DNA of 64,000 nucleotides from Xenorhabdus beddingii. GTDB lineage: Bacteria > Pseudomonadota > Gammaproteobacteria > Enterobacterales > Enterobacteriaceae. The notes below the pieces were generated by a model. The model ran no database searches and was not told the DNA's origin. It saw only the letters and a program-made list of their open reading frames with translations. Positions within the stretch are counted from its first letter, which is position 1; the number at the start of each line of letters is the position of its first letter. The stretch spans positions 186,001-250,000 of the forward strand of contig NZ_MUBK01000001.1 in NCBI RefSeq assembly GCF_002127545.1, written 5' to 3'. Made by a program: the position numbers and the translations under genes. Positions 19,193 through 28,109 of this stretch are shown piece by piece.

Positions 19193-20115
19193 TATCTATC
19201 TCCTTGATTATTATTGGTCAACCCAACAAACAACTCTTCCAGGCGATTCGCTTTATTGCGCATACTGCTGATTTGGATACCCTGCGTACTTAGCTGGGAG
19301 AAAATATCATTCAACCCCTGCCCACGTTTTACCTCTATTTCCAACGTTGTTGCGTCAAGCAGACGATAATCGTAGCCTTTAACGCTAGGCACGGTTCCTT
19401 TGGGGGCTAAATCGAGCAAGAATGTTTCACTTTCAAGCTGGCTGAGTAGATCTTTCATACTGGTGTTTTCTACCAGTTCACCATGCTGGATAATACCAAT
19501 ATTGCGGCACAGCATTTCAGCCTCTTCCAGATAATGAGTCGTCAGGATGATGGTTGTTCCCTGCACATTCAATTCCCGCAAAAACTCCCACATCGATCGA
19601 CGCAGTTCGATATCCACCCCCGCAGTCGGTTCATCAAGGATCAGTAAATTCGGCTGATGCATCAAAGCACGCGCAATCATCAAACGGCGCTTCATACCGC
19701 CAGACAAACGAATGGCGCGTTCGTTACGTTTTTCCCAGAGATCCAGTTGGGTAAGATAGATTTCAGCCCTGTCCTGTGCGACATTGCGCGGGACACCATA
19801 ATATCCTGCCTGATTCAGTACGATCTGAATCACCGTTTCGAACGGATTGAAATTGAATTCCTGTGGAACAAGCCCAAGGTGCCGTTTGGCATTGACGAGA
19901 GCCGTATCAATATCGTAGCCAAAGACCTTAACCTTGCCGCCACTTTTATTAACCAACGAACTAATAATACCAATCGTAGTGGATTTTCCCGCACCATTTG
20001 GCCCCAAAAGCGCGTAGAAATCGCCAGCTTCTACACGCAAATCAATCCCCCGCAGCGCCTTCACTCCACTTTCATAAGTTTTCGTGAGCTGCATCAACTC
20101 TAATGCGTAAGCCAT
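19192..20115 (-). CDS. yadG: ABC transporter ATP-binding protein YadG
   Basis: ATPase partner of YadH. The 307-residue product has Walker A LLGPNGAGKSTT, signature RLSGGMKRRLMIARAL and Walker B LLILDEPTAGVD, then a C-terminal domain of about 80 residues typical of ABC-2 drug/polysaccharide-type ATPases. It is the first gene of yadG-yadH and is divergent from can. The exported substrate is not known. Confidence 0.95.
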   Translation of the reverse strand: MAYALELMQLTKTYESGVKALRGIDLRVEAGDFYALLGPNGAGKSTTIGIISSLVNKSGGKVKVFGYDIDTALVNAKRHLGLVPQEFNFNPFETVIQIVLNQAGYYGVPRNVAQDRAEIYLTQLDLWEKRNERAIRLSGGMKRRLMIARALMHQPNLLILDEPTAGVDIELRRSMWEFLRELNVQGTTIILTTHYLEEAEMLCRNIGIIQHGELVENTSMKDLLSQLESETFLLDLAPKGTVPSVKGYDYRLLDATTLEIEVKRGQGLNDIFSQLSTQGIQISSMRNKANRLEELFVGLTNNNQGDR

Positions 20116-20297
20116 AAGTCAAAAATACCTTTAATTCTTTGCTATTTTTAAGTGCAAGATAGAAATTATGCCATTATTTTTCCTGCCTTTCTTAGCAATG
20201 ACAGGGATCAAATAAAAAACATTCTTCAATTAAATATTAATTTCTCAATTGATGTTGTATATGATTCTATCTCAAAAACGTTGTCAGGCTATTAGTT

Positions 20298-20951
20298 ATG
20301 ATGAGAAAGATTGAAGAGCTGTTTGCCAGGAACAAACAGTGGTCAAATTCCGTGAATGAAGAAAACCCACTTTTTTTCAAAGAATTATCAAAAGCGCAAA
20401 AACCCCATTTCCTGTGGATAGGCTGTTCCGATAGCCGGGTACCTGCTGAAAAACTGATTGATGCTGCACCGGGCGATCTTTTTGTTCACCGAAACGTGGC
20501 TAACCTTGTTATCCACACCGATTTAAACTGTTTATCCGTTGTACAGTATGCGGTTGATGTCTTACAGGTAGAACACATCATTATCTGCGGTCACTACGGC
20601 TGTGGTGGTATTGAAGCGGCTGTGGACGGTACTGAATTGGGCTTGATCAATAACTGGCTGCTCCATATCCGTGATTTGTGGTACAAGCACAGCTCTATGC
20701 TGGGTGAATTGCCGCCTAACGATCGACTGAACCGCTTATGTGAATTAAATGTCATTGAACAGGTTTATAACCTCGGCCACTCTACCATTATGCAATCCGC
20801 ATGGAAACGCGGCCAGAAGGTGATGATCCACGGTTGGGTATATGGTTTGAAAGATGGTGAATTACATGATCTCGATATTACGGCTGACAGCCGCGAAAAG
20901 CTGGAACTGAATTATCGACAGGCTATTTCCAAACTGTCTCAAATCAAATAA
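20298..20951 (+). CDS. can: beta-class carbonic anhydrase
   Basis: Interconverts CO2 and bicarbonate in the cytoplasm. The 217-residue product has the zinc ligands of the beta class: Cys and the Asp-Arg dyad in [11 protein letters not shown], and His and Cys in CGHYGCGG. Two adjacent ATGs at 20298 and 20301 are both possible starts. It is divergent from yadG and convergent with hpt. Confidence 0.97.
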   Translation: MMRKIEELFARNKQWSNSVNEENPLFFKELSKAQKPHFLWIGCSDSRVPAEKLIDAAPGDLFVHRNVANLVIHTDLNCLSVVQYAVDVLQVEHIIICGHYGCGGIEAAVDGTELGLINNWLLHIRDLWYKHSSMLGELPPNDRLNRLCELNVIEQVYNLGHSTIMQSAWKRGQKVMIHGWVYGLKDGELHDLDITADSREKLELNYRQAISKLSQIK

Positions 20952-20965
20952 CTGATTGATCTAAA

Positions 20966-20992
20966 AAAATGGCAGCCTTTCGCTGCCATTTT
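20966..20992. terminator. bidirectional terminator between can and hpt
   Basis: Perfect 11-bp stem AAAATGGCAGC / GCTGCCATTTT with A and T runs on the two flanks, placed between convergent genes. A classic rho-independent arrangement in both directions. Confidence 0.9.
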
Positions 20993-21030
20993 CCCACTAC
21001 CCGACTGATAACTTAAAATGACCGCAGCAA

Positions 21031-21567
21031 TCAATCTTCCAGCAAAGTGACATGCCCAATATAAGGCAGGTGGCGATAATGCTGCGCATAATCAATGCCA
21101 TAACCAACGACAAACTTATCTTCAATCGAATAACCAATCCATTCAACCGGGACATCAACTTCACGGCGGGATGGTTTGTTCAGCAAAGTACAAATCGCCA
21201 GTGAATTCGGTTCACGCAGCCCCAGGATCTCACGGATTTTGTTCAGTGTATTGCCTGAATCGATAATATCTTCAACGATCAACACATCTTTGCCACGAAT
21301 ATCTTCATCCAAATCCTTGAGGATTTTCACATCGCGGGTAGAACTCATCTCATTGCCATAGCTGGATGCAGTCATAAAATCCACTTCGTGAGGAACCTGC
21401 ACTTCACGACATAAATCTGCCATAAAGATAAACGACCCTCTCAACAGGCCAACCAGCACAAGTTCACAATCGCTATTACGATAATGCTCTGTAATTTGTT
21501 GCCCCAGCTCAGCAATACGCTGCTTAACCTCCTGTTCGGAGATCATCACTTCTACAATATGTTTCAA
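21031..21567 (-). CDS. hpt: hypoxanthine phosphoribosyltransferase
   Basis: Purine salvage enzyme converting hypoxanthine and guanine to IMP and GMP. A TTG at 21565-21567 gives 178 residues starting [11 protein letters not shown], exactly the E. coli length; an ATG three codons upstream (21576) is the alternative. The PRPP-binding motif [14 protein letters not shown] is intact, and [15 protein letters not shown] and [14 protein letters not shown] match the family. It is the last conserved gene before the microcin island; gcd and cueO, next in E. coli, are absent. Confidence 0.96.
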   Translation of the reverse strand: MKHIVEVMISEQEVKQRIAELGQQITEHYRNSDCELVLVGLLRGSFIFMADLCREVQVPHEVDFMTASSYGNEMSSTRDVKILKDLDEDIRGKDVLIVEDIIDSGNTLNKIREILGLREPNSLAICTLLNKPSRREVDVPVEWIGYSIEDKFVVGYGIDYAQHYRHLPYIGHVTLLED

Positions 21568-21764
21568 TTTCCACATACCTATTTGTTTTAAAACAATAAA
21601 CTCACATTTAATTATGTGATACATCATCAATATTGATACACCGGATGATATACCGTTAATCGCACAAAGACGGACACACAAGAAAACATGAGAACAAAAT
21701 ATTGGCAGAGTATATCAGAACCCATCATTTGCAGTAAAAGAAGAAGCCGGGCTTAGACTCATGT

Positions 21765-21899
21765 CTATCGACAAAGATCATCATTAGTGATTTGTGCTAC
21801 AGCCGTAGCCCACACTGTGTCATGGACGGCGAGTCCCGTTGGAAATAGCCCTTTCTGCTGAAGCCAATCAAAATACAGAGCAAAGGCATCGACACTCAT
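21765..21899 (-). CDS. 44-residue open frame downstream of the microcin gene, unknown
   Basis: The translation MSVDAFALYFDWLQQKGLFP is followed by TGLAVHDTVWATAVAQITND and DLCR. It is not recognised. It has no membrane segment and no good ribosome site (GTG at 21911 or ATG at 21899). Its normal amino-acid composition in AT-rich surroundings suggests either a fragment of an older gene or a short accessory gene. It lies on the same strand as, and downstream of, the microcin gene, where an immunity gene could sit. Confidence 0.3.
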   Translation of the reverse strand: MSVDAFALYFDWLQQKGLFPTGLAVHDTVWATAVAQITNDDLCR

Positions 21900-21936
21900 T
21901 CTGGTACTCACGAAAAAAGAGTATAAGATAGGAGTC

Positions 21937-21958
21937 AGCCACTCTAATCAGAGTGGCT
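21937..21958. terminator. hairpin downstream of the microcin gene
   Basis: Perfect 9-bp stem AGCCACTCT / AGAGTGGCT with a 4-nt loop, about 110 bp past the microcin stop. No T-run; termination is inferred. Confidence 0.45.
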
Positions 21959-22067
21959 GATAATTTACACTGTAATGACATAATCAAAACTAAATATTAT
22001 TGAATCTATACCAGGCTTTTTTTGGATACACAACATTAAGATATCAGCCTCAGTTTCAACTGAAACA

Positions 22068-22292
22068 TTATAGACCCGATTTATCGATCACATTATCTAG
22101 TTGTTTAGCTCCAGCATGGATAACTTTTTCAGCACCATTATAAACATCATCAGATATAATATGGGCATTATGAAGACCTGTGGCTACACTCTCAAGTATA
22201 CTCTCAACACCACTAACAAGTCCCTTACATAAATCCCCCCAAAAACCAGCACCAGAGATTTGTTCTAACTCAACTTGATTTAACTCTTTCAT
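22068..22292 (-). CDS. class II microcin/bacteriocin precursor with double-glycine-type leader
   Basis: Predicted secreted antibacterial peptide, 74 residues. The start is the ATG at 22292, preceded by GAGGT at 5 nt; an ATG four codons upstream overlaps that SD. The leader MKELNQVELEQISGA has 15 residues and fits the double-glycine consensus at every key place (Leu -12, Glu -8, Leu -7, Ile -4, Gly -2, Ala -1), like the 15-residue MccV leader. Cleavage would release a 59-residue peptide starting GFWGDLCKGLVSGVESIL, with one Cys, spaced glycines and net negative charge. The core is not recognised. The dedicated exporter lies 430 bp upstream on the same strand; no immunity gene is recognised. 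Confidence 0.8.
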   Translation of the reverse strand: MKELNQVELEQISGAGFWGDLCKGLVSGVESILESVATGLHNAHIISDDVYNGAEKVIHAGAKQLDNVIDKSGL

Positions 22293-22723
22293 ATATGACC
22301 TCATTTATTTATCATTGACATAATGTTCCAGAATAGAGTAAAGAACCATAGTATTAATCAGATAATCCATTAAATTATGATTCCAGAAAAATTAAAACCT
22401 CCGATAATATTTTGTTAATAAATAGGTTTATATCTTTCTGCAACAATATCTTATTTATTTTTCATGCATCATCATAGTTTACTTAATATTAACATTAGGT
22501 AAACGGTGGTTATTTAATATCAAATCAAGCTAATTATTTGTTAATGTTAATATTATTTTATAATGTACTTTTTTGTACATAAATTTATCTCAAATTATCC
22601 GCTATTCCGCATCTCATTCATAATTTATTGTTTTATAAAGAATCAACATACATAAAAAACACAATCATTTAAAGATCAATTCATTACATATATAGATGTG
22701 AAATGTCGTATTATTCTTAATAT
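22293..22723. other. AT-rich gap between exporter operon and microcin gene
   Basis: No open frame of note on either strand. It holds the 28-bp imperfect palindrome at 22477-22504 and a small hairpin ATGTAC-tttttt-GTACAT at 22563-22580. It presumably carries the microcin promoter. Confidence 0.6.
22477..22504. promoter_or_regulatory. imperfect palindrome, candidate operator of the microcin gene
   Basis: 28 bp bounded by GTTTAC and GTAAAC; most positions match their inverted partner. Its right part TTAATATTAACAT-TAGG-TAAAC recurs upstream of the exporter operon at 26233-26254 with 19 of 22 bases identical. Confidence 0.5.
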
Positions 22724-24823
22724 TTATGATATTGCAATGACGCGTTTAGCCGATGCAATTGTTGATGGCCGATGAGCAATAATAATTCTGGTTATATTTA
22801 ATGCTGCTATTGATTCATTGATATACTTTTCATTAGCTAAATCGAGATGACTGGTAGCCTCATCCATAAATAAAATGCTTGGTCGGCGATAAAGGGCTCT
22901 GGCTATCAATAGTCTTTGTATTTGCCCACCAGACATTCCGCTACCTAATTCACCAATGAGTGTTTCATACCCCATAGGCATCAATAAAATATCGTTATGA
23001 ATATTACAACGTTTAGCACATTCTTGTATGTATTCAAGATCAGGAGAGAGAGCAAATCCAGATATATTTTCAGCGATAGAACCAGAAAGTAATTTATCAT
23101 CTTGTAATACACAAGAAATATATCTACGGTAATTATTAAGACCAAGGACATTGATATCTAGTCCATTAATTAAAATAGTGCCCTTACTAGGCAACAACAG
23201 GCCACACATTAATTTAATTAATGTTGTTTTTCCTGCACCAGATGGGCCAACAATAGCTACACTTTCTCCCGCTTTGATACCAAGATTAAAATTAGAAATA
23301 ACGGGTTTTGATAAATTATCGTATTGATAAGCCAAGTTGAAAATAGTGAGTTCTGCAGGTAACCCTGAAATGTCAAGATCCCGGTTTGGTGCTTCCCTTT
23401 CTGGTTCAGAAAGTACTATATCGGAGATTCGTTCATTATGTAAATTTAACATGCGCAATCTGAGTGCCATATCGATCAAATTACTTGCTCTATCAGCAAA
23501 TTGCCCACGATAGGCGTTAAAAGCGATAAACATTCCCAGCGTCATTTGATTATCTATAACGAGTGATGAACCTAACCACAGAATAGTAACTTGTTCACAA
23601 GCAATAATTAAAGTATTAACGATATCAAAAATTGTACTTATTTTGACAAGTTTGGTATTTGAGTTAATAGTATCGATACTCAAATTTAACCAGGATTTTG
23701 CCCGACTTTCACATAACCCCAATGCTTTTAATGTATTAATGCTATATAAGGTTTCCATAAAATGGGAATTTGCTCTGGCATCCTTAACTATTTGCTCTTC
23801 GGAAAGTTGTCGATAATATTGATAAGTAAGCAACCTTAGGGTGACATAAGTAATAGTGAACCCTGATACCACCCAAACGAGCCAGTTACCGTAGAGTAAC
23901 ATCATAATGAAAACACTGATCAACATAATCGTGTCGATAATACTATTAACAATATTTTTGGTAAAAGTAGTACGTATGATATTTAATGAACCAAATCGTG
24001 ACTGAATATCACCTAACTTACGTTTTTCAAAGTAAGCTAAAGGTAATTTCATTAGATGATCGAACACCCCTGATTTCCATTGAGCATCAACAAATATTTC
24101 CATCGTAATGGATGTCCAGCTACGCAAAGTAGAGACGCTCACTTTAAATAGAATGAAGACAAACAAACCAAAACAAATAATAGTTAATAAGTTATTATCC
24201 TTAGCAATAACGACGTGATCCATAATTAGCTGCGTTCCTACAGGGATCAGTATATTAATGGCTTCTACAACAAGGGATAAAAAGAAAATTTTCCCCAGTG
24301 TCGACTTAAGTCCCTGAATATTATTTAGCAGTGATATAATACGTAATCTGTTTTGTTTTTTGACAGGAACAAAATCATTACTTGGCCATAATTCTAATGC
24401 AATGCCAGTAAAATGTTTGGAAAACTCTTGTGTACTCAAGACCCGATGTCCGAATGCTGGATCATGAATGGTGATTTTATTTTTATTAACTCTAACTAAA
24501 ACAACAAAATGATTCATATCCCAGTGCAGAATACAGGGTAATTTTAATGCATAAAGTTCATCAAGATCCAGTGAGACGGCTCTGGTTTTGAATTTAAGGG
24601 TGCCGGCAATACTAACCAATGTAGTTAGTGCAACTCCACGTGTAGAAATTCCAAACTGACTACGTAAACTGGATAAATCAATTTGTAACCCATGATAATG
24701 AAAAACCATTGCTAAACTTGCTAAACCACACTCTGTTGCCTCGGTTTGTAAAATTTGGGGGATTTTTCTTTTAAATCCAAGATTCAATTTACTGGTAATA
24801 GTTTCAAAATATTTTTTATCCAT
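22724..24823 (-). CDS. peptidase-containing ABC transporter, CvaB-like bacteriocin exporter
   Basis: Removes the double-glycine leader and exports the peptide through the inner membrane. The 699-residue product has a C39 peptidase domain with Gln26, Cys32 (QTEATECGLASLAM), His105 and Asp121 at the same positions as CvaB. A six-helix membrane domain spans about residues 165-440. The nucleotide-binding domain has Walker A GPSGAGKTTL (about residue 526), signature MSGGQIQRLLIARAL and Walker B ILFMDEATSHLD. Its start overlaps the upstream fusion-protein gene by 8 bp. All catalytic residues are present, so it should be functional. Confidence 0.93.
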   Translation of the reverse strand: MDKKYFETITSKLNLGFKRKIPQILQTEATECGLASLAMVFHYHGLQIDLSSLRSQFGISTRGVALTTLVSIAGTLKFKTRAVSLDLDELYALKLPCILHWDMNHFVVLVRVNKNKITIHDPAFGHRVLSTQEFSKHFTGIALELWPSNDFVPVKKQNRLRIISLLNNIQGLKSTLGKIFFLSLVVEAINILIPVGTQLIMDHVVIAKDNNLLTIICFGLFVFILFKVSVSTLRSWTSITMEIFVDAQWKSGVFDHLMKLPLAYFEKRKLGDIQSRFGSLNIIRTTFTKNIVNSIIDTIMLISVFIMMLLYGNWLVWVVSGFTITYVTLRLLTYQYYRQLSEEQIVKDARANSHFMETLYSINTLKALGLCESRAKSWLNLSIDTINSNTKLVKISTIFDIVNTLIIACEQVTILWLGSSLVIDNQMTLGMFIAFNAYRGQFADRASNLIDMALRLRMLNLHNERISDIVLSEPEREAPNRDLDISGLPAELTIFNLAYQYDNLSKPVISNFNLGIKAGESVAIVGPSGAGKTTLIKLMCGLLLPSKGTILINGLDINVLGLNNYRRYISCVLQDDKLLSGSIAENISGFALSPDLEYIQECAKRCNIHNDILLMPMGYETLIGELGSGMSGGQIQRLLIARALYRRPSILFMDEATSHLDLANEKYINESIAALNITRIIIAHRPSTIASAKRVIAIS

Positions 24824-26114
24824 TTTGTGGCCCCACCAATGTTTTTTTCATGTCATAGAATGGTGAGAACATCCATTGATAGAGAGGACGTTTCTCAAGA
24901 AAAAAAGTAGATTGAGCTTTCATACCATTAGATAAATTTAATTTTCTTCCATTATAATTAAACTGATTTTTATCTAAGGTAACTAAAACCTTATAATAGG
25001 ATTCATTTTTTTCCCCGGATTTGTTTATAGGAGAGCTTCTATAATAAGACATTTCCTGGGCAGAAGCAGGAATATATGAAATATTATTGATATATCCTGG
25101 GAACTGCCCAAATTTTTCAAATGGAAATGCATCATAGCGTATATTAATTGCATCTCCTTTCGAGATATACGGCAAACTGCTATTAGGAACCCATAGAATT
25201 AAATAGTAATTAGATTTTATATTACTCGGAATAACTTGAGCCAGAATATCGTTTAAGGTTATCGCCTGACCGACGGTAAAACCAAGTGATTCAATACGTC
25301 CATTAATCGGAGAAGTTATTAATAGAGATCCATTGGCAGCCATTTCAGTTAATTTTCGTTGTAAATCGTCACGTTGAATTTTATATTCAGATATTTGTTT
25401 ATCAAAATCAGCCTGTTTAAGAATAATTTCACTATTCAGGTTAGTAATTTTCAATGCATCACTGATATACTGGCTGTATAGATTCTGATACATATTTTGT
25501 TGTTGATAATAGGAATAGCCATAACCATTAAATTGATCTTTTGTAATCAGCCCACGTTTCCGATAGAGATTGTAACTATCCATATTTTTCTTCGCAAATT
25601 CAACCCCTTGACGGGCATCATCAACAATAATTTTAGACTCTTTCAATGAAGTTTCATACTGCTCTTTTTGTTCTTTCAAACTTTCTAAGGTGATGTGCTC
25701 ATTATTTTGTAATTTTTGAATAATATTATTAATCTGTACTAATTGGTTTTTTAATGAGTTTTTTGTATTAGTACTAATTTTTCCTGACTCTGTAATTTGA
25801 CTGAATTCTACCTGATAAATTTTTTGCCCCTGTTTTACAAAATCTCCCACATTGACAAAGTCCTGAGAAATAAATCCCTGCTGAGAAGAAAAAATATTTA
25901 TTGGATGAGGATTGGTTATCACTTCACCATAGGCGTTAATACGTCTTGTATAACTGCCAAAAGTAATAAATAGAAATAAAACAACCAAAAAAACCGATGA
26001 AAATATACAAATAACCCAACTTGGAATTCTTGCTATTAATAGTGCTTCTCCAGCCCATCTGGATTTTTTATTTTCTATAGCTTCTTTCCTAAACAAATTA
26101 TTCATAATGGCCAT
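24816..26114 (-). CDS. HlyD-family membrane fusion protein, CvaA-like
   Basis: Bridges the ABC exporter to an outer-membrane TolC channel. The 432-residue product resembles CvaA throughout: N-terminal FRKEAIENKKSRWAGEALL, one membrane segment near residues 30-55, a lipoyl/hairpin region with long coiled coil (about residues 110-260), the motif NYYLILWVPNSSLPYISKGD and the C-terminal FLEKRPLYQWMFSPFYDMK. It is the first gene of the exporter operon. A motif shared with the microcin upstream region lies 119-140 bp before its start. TolC is expected elsewhere on the chromosome. Confidence 0.93.
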   Translation of the reverse strand: MAIMNNLFRKEAIENKKSRWAGEALLIARIPSWVICIFSSVFLVVLFLFITFGSYTRRINAYGEVITNPHPINIFSSQQGFISQDFVNVGDFVKQGQKIYQVEFSQITESGKISTNTKNSLKNQLVQINNIIQKLQNNEHITLESLKEQKEQYETSLKESKIIVDDARQGVEFAKKNMDSYNLYRKRGLITKDQFNGYGYSYYQQQNMYQNLYSQYISDALKITNLNSEIILKQADFDKQISEYKIQRDDLQRKLTEMAANGSLLITSPINGRIESLGFTVGQAITLNDILAQVIPSNIKSNYYLILWVPNSSLPYISKGDAINIRYDAFPFEKFGQFPGYINNISYIPASAQEMSYYRSSPINKSGEKNESYYKVLVTLDKNQFNYNGRKLNLSNGMKAQSTFFLEKRPLYQWMFSPFYDMKKTLVGPQNG

Positions 26115-26232
26115 GTGTAATTAATATTCCTGTTTTGTTTAGTCATTGCAATTTAAATTAAAAATTAAATTATTATTTATCAATAAATTGGAGATATTAT
26201 CAATTTACTTTATCAGCTATAATTTAATATAT

Positions 26233-26254
26233 TTAATATTAACATAGTGTAAAC
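26233..26254. promoter_or_regulatory. motif upstream of the exporter operon shared with the microcin gene
   Basis: TTAATATTAACAT-AGTG-TAAAC, 22 bp, 19 identical to 22483-22504 upstream of the microcin gene and in the same orientation relative to the downstream gene. Suggests one regulator for both units. Confidence 0.5.
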
Positions 26255-26351
26255 CATTAGTAAGATGCTGGATTAATACAAGTGCAATAGATTCATAATT
26301 GAAAAATAAGTCAACTATCAGTACATTTTACCGTTCCCATACCGAAAATAA

Positions 26352-26470
26352 ATGCCTGAAATTCATTCAAAAGACAGACACTACCGACAGTTGACTCTGG
26401 GTCAAAAATGCCGGATAGAAGCACTTTATGACAAAGGTTTTCCACAACGTGACATTACGAAAAGTATTGG
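26352..26470 (+). pseudogene. IS30-family transposase, N-terminal fragment
   Basis: The first 40 or so codons read RHYRQLTLGQKCRIEALYDK and GFPQRDITKSIG, the helix-turn-helix N-terminus of IS30-type transposases. The frame stays open to 26681, but the sequence after about 26470 no longer resembles a transposase. The catalytic DDE domain is gone. No terminal inverted repeats were found. It marks the outer edge of the microcin island next to yacC. What the fused downstream 210 bp derive from is not clear. Confidence 0.7.
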
Positions 26471-26758
26471 GTTGGGCGTTTTCATTATAGTGATAGTGCC
26501 AGAAGCGCATACGCGGGCCATTATACAGCCCGAGCAGACCGAGGTTAATCGGGAAACGGCTTTGCAACAGATCATCGCCCAACCCAACGCAACAGATGAA
26601 AACCATACTGACGCGCTGCGCTCTTGCGAGTGCTTCATCAGCTTTTTTATTGACGGAAAAATGGCAAATCCCCAACGTTAAGTAAATAAAGTTTGGCTAA
26701 CATAGATATTAATATGTTAATTTAGGTAAAATGGTAGAAAATCAGTATAATAGAAATT

Positions 26759-27106
26759 ATGCAAAAAATTGCCTTATTGACTTACATCCTGATTCTATTC
26801 GGTTTTGCGCAACCCGCAAAAGCCCTATCTGAAAGTGAAGCTGAAGATCTTGCTGATCTGACAGCAGTCTATATCTACTTGAAATATGATTGTGGCTATA
26901 GCCAGATCCCAGATCGTGAAATCAGGCGCACAATTATCTATTTCGCCCAACGTCAAAAGTGGGATCTCAGTAACTATGATGGTCAGTTAATGGAGGAACT
27001 GAATCAGTTGAGCTACAACGATTTGAAAGGAATTAACTTACCCTACGAGGTTAAATGTCGTTCTCTTGCACGACGCTCCCTCAGCTTACTTGCTTATGTA
27101 AAATAG
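26759..27106 (+). CDS. yacC: YacC family pilotin-like periplasmic protein
   Basis: PulS/OutS-type pilotin homologue of unknown target. The 115-residue product has a signal peptide (MQKIALLTYILILFGFAQPA, cleavage likely after AKA) and a small helical domain with two conserved cysteines (KYDCGYSQIP and EVKCRSLA). Unlike true pilotins it has no lipobox. No type II secretion genes are nearby. yacC precedes speE as in E. coli, which fixes the island boundary. Confidence 0.9.
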   Translation: MQKIALLTYILILFGFAQPAKALSESEAEDLADLTAVYIYLKYDCGYSQIPDREIRRTIIYFAQRQKWDLSNYDGQLMEELNQLSYNDLKGINLPYEVKCRSLARRSLSLLAYVK

Positions 27107-27217
27107 TCCCCTGATAAAGTACCTCCATGAGGTCAATTTCGCAGTGCAACTACGTTAATAGTTGGCTATTATGTGCGCACAATGCCTGTGAACATCACAA
27201 TGGAGGAATATCGGGAC

Positions 27218-28081
27218 ATGTCGCAAAAAGAAATTTGGTATGAAACATTGCATCCCAATTTCGGTCAATATTTCGCAGTTGAAAATGTGCTTTATCATGA
27301 TAAAACCGAGCACCAAGACCTGATTATTTTCGAAAATGCAGAGCTTGGTCGTATTATGGCGCTTGATGGTGTAGTCCAAACTACAGAGCGCGATGAGTTC
27401 ATCTATCATGAAGTAATGGCTCATGTACCCCTATTTGCCCACGGACAAGCCAAGAAAGTGTTAATCATTGGCGGTGGTGATGGTGGAATGCTACGTGAAG
27501 TCTGCCGCCATCATTATCTCGACAGTATCACAATGGTAGAAATAGATGCCGGTGTCGTCGAATTCTGTGGCCAATATTTGCCAAATCATAATGCAGGGGC
27601 TTATGCCGATCCCCGTTTTAAACTGGTTATTGATGACGGTGTTAATTTTGTCAAAACCACGTCTGAAAAATTTGATGTCATCATTTCTGACTGTACTGAT
27701 CCTGCCGGGCCAGGTGAAAGTTTATTTACCTCTGAATTTTATGAGGGCTGCGCCCGTTGTCTGAGCGAAGGCGGAATTTTTGTCGCCCAAAATGGCGTCT
27801 GCTTCCTGCAACAAGACGAAGCCGTCAATAGCCATAAAAAATTGGGTCACTATTTTGCTGACAGCAGTTTCTATCAAGCCGCCGTGCCAACCTATTACGG
27901 TGGGATCATGACGTTTGCATGGGCAAGCCAAAATTCTGTCTTGCGTCAGGTTCCCTTGGCTACCCTGCAACAGCGCTTTGAAAAAGCAGCCATAGTCTGC
28001 CGTTATTACACGCCAGCGATACACGCAGGAAGTTTTGCATTACCGCAGTACTTACTGAATGCACTGTCTGGAAATCAATAA
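27218..28081 (+). CDS. speE: spermidine synthase
   Basis: Transfers aminopropyl from decarboxylated SAM to putrescine. The start at 27218 gives [19 protein letters not shown] and 287 residues, matching the E. coli length; the frame opens 45 bp earlier and an ATG at 27200 overlaps a GGAGG site. Motifs: [13 protein letters not shown] (SAM-type fold), [10 protein letters not shown] and [13 protein letters not shown] with the catalytic Asp. speD follows after 28 bp, so the two make one spermidine operon. Confidence 0.96.
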   Translation: MSQKEIWYETLHPNFGQYFAVENVLYHDKTEHQDLIIFENAELGRIMALDGVVQTTERDEFIYHEVMAHVPLFAHGQAKKVLIIGGGDGGMLREVCRHHYLDSITMVEIDAGVVEFCGQYLPNHNAGAYADPRFKLVIDDGVNFVKTTSEKFDVIISDCTDPAGPGESLFTSEFYEGCARCLSEGGIFVAQNGVCFLQQDEAVNSHKKLGHYFADSSFYQAAVPTYYGGIMTFAWASQNSVLRQVPLATLQQRFEKAAIVCRYYTPAIHAGSFALPQYLLNALSGNQ

Positions 28082-28109
28082 TCACCCATTAGCCGGGAGG
28101 TGAATTAAA

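Larger units (their letters stand above)
21682..22067. other. intergenic stretch between hpt and the microcin gene
   Basis: About 390 bp. It holds a 44-codon open frame on the minus strand (21765-21899) and a 9-bp hairpin (21937-21958), both listed separately. No other coding signal seen. Confidence 0.6.

Noticed and set aside
26367-26675. 102-codon minus-strand frame opposite the IS30 fragment
   Set aside because: Could not be assigned to any family, and it covers the transposase-like segment in antisense; not enough support to call a gene.
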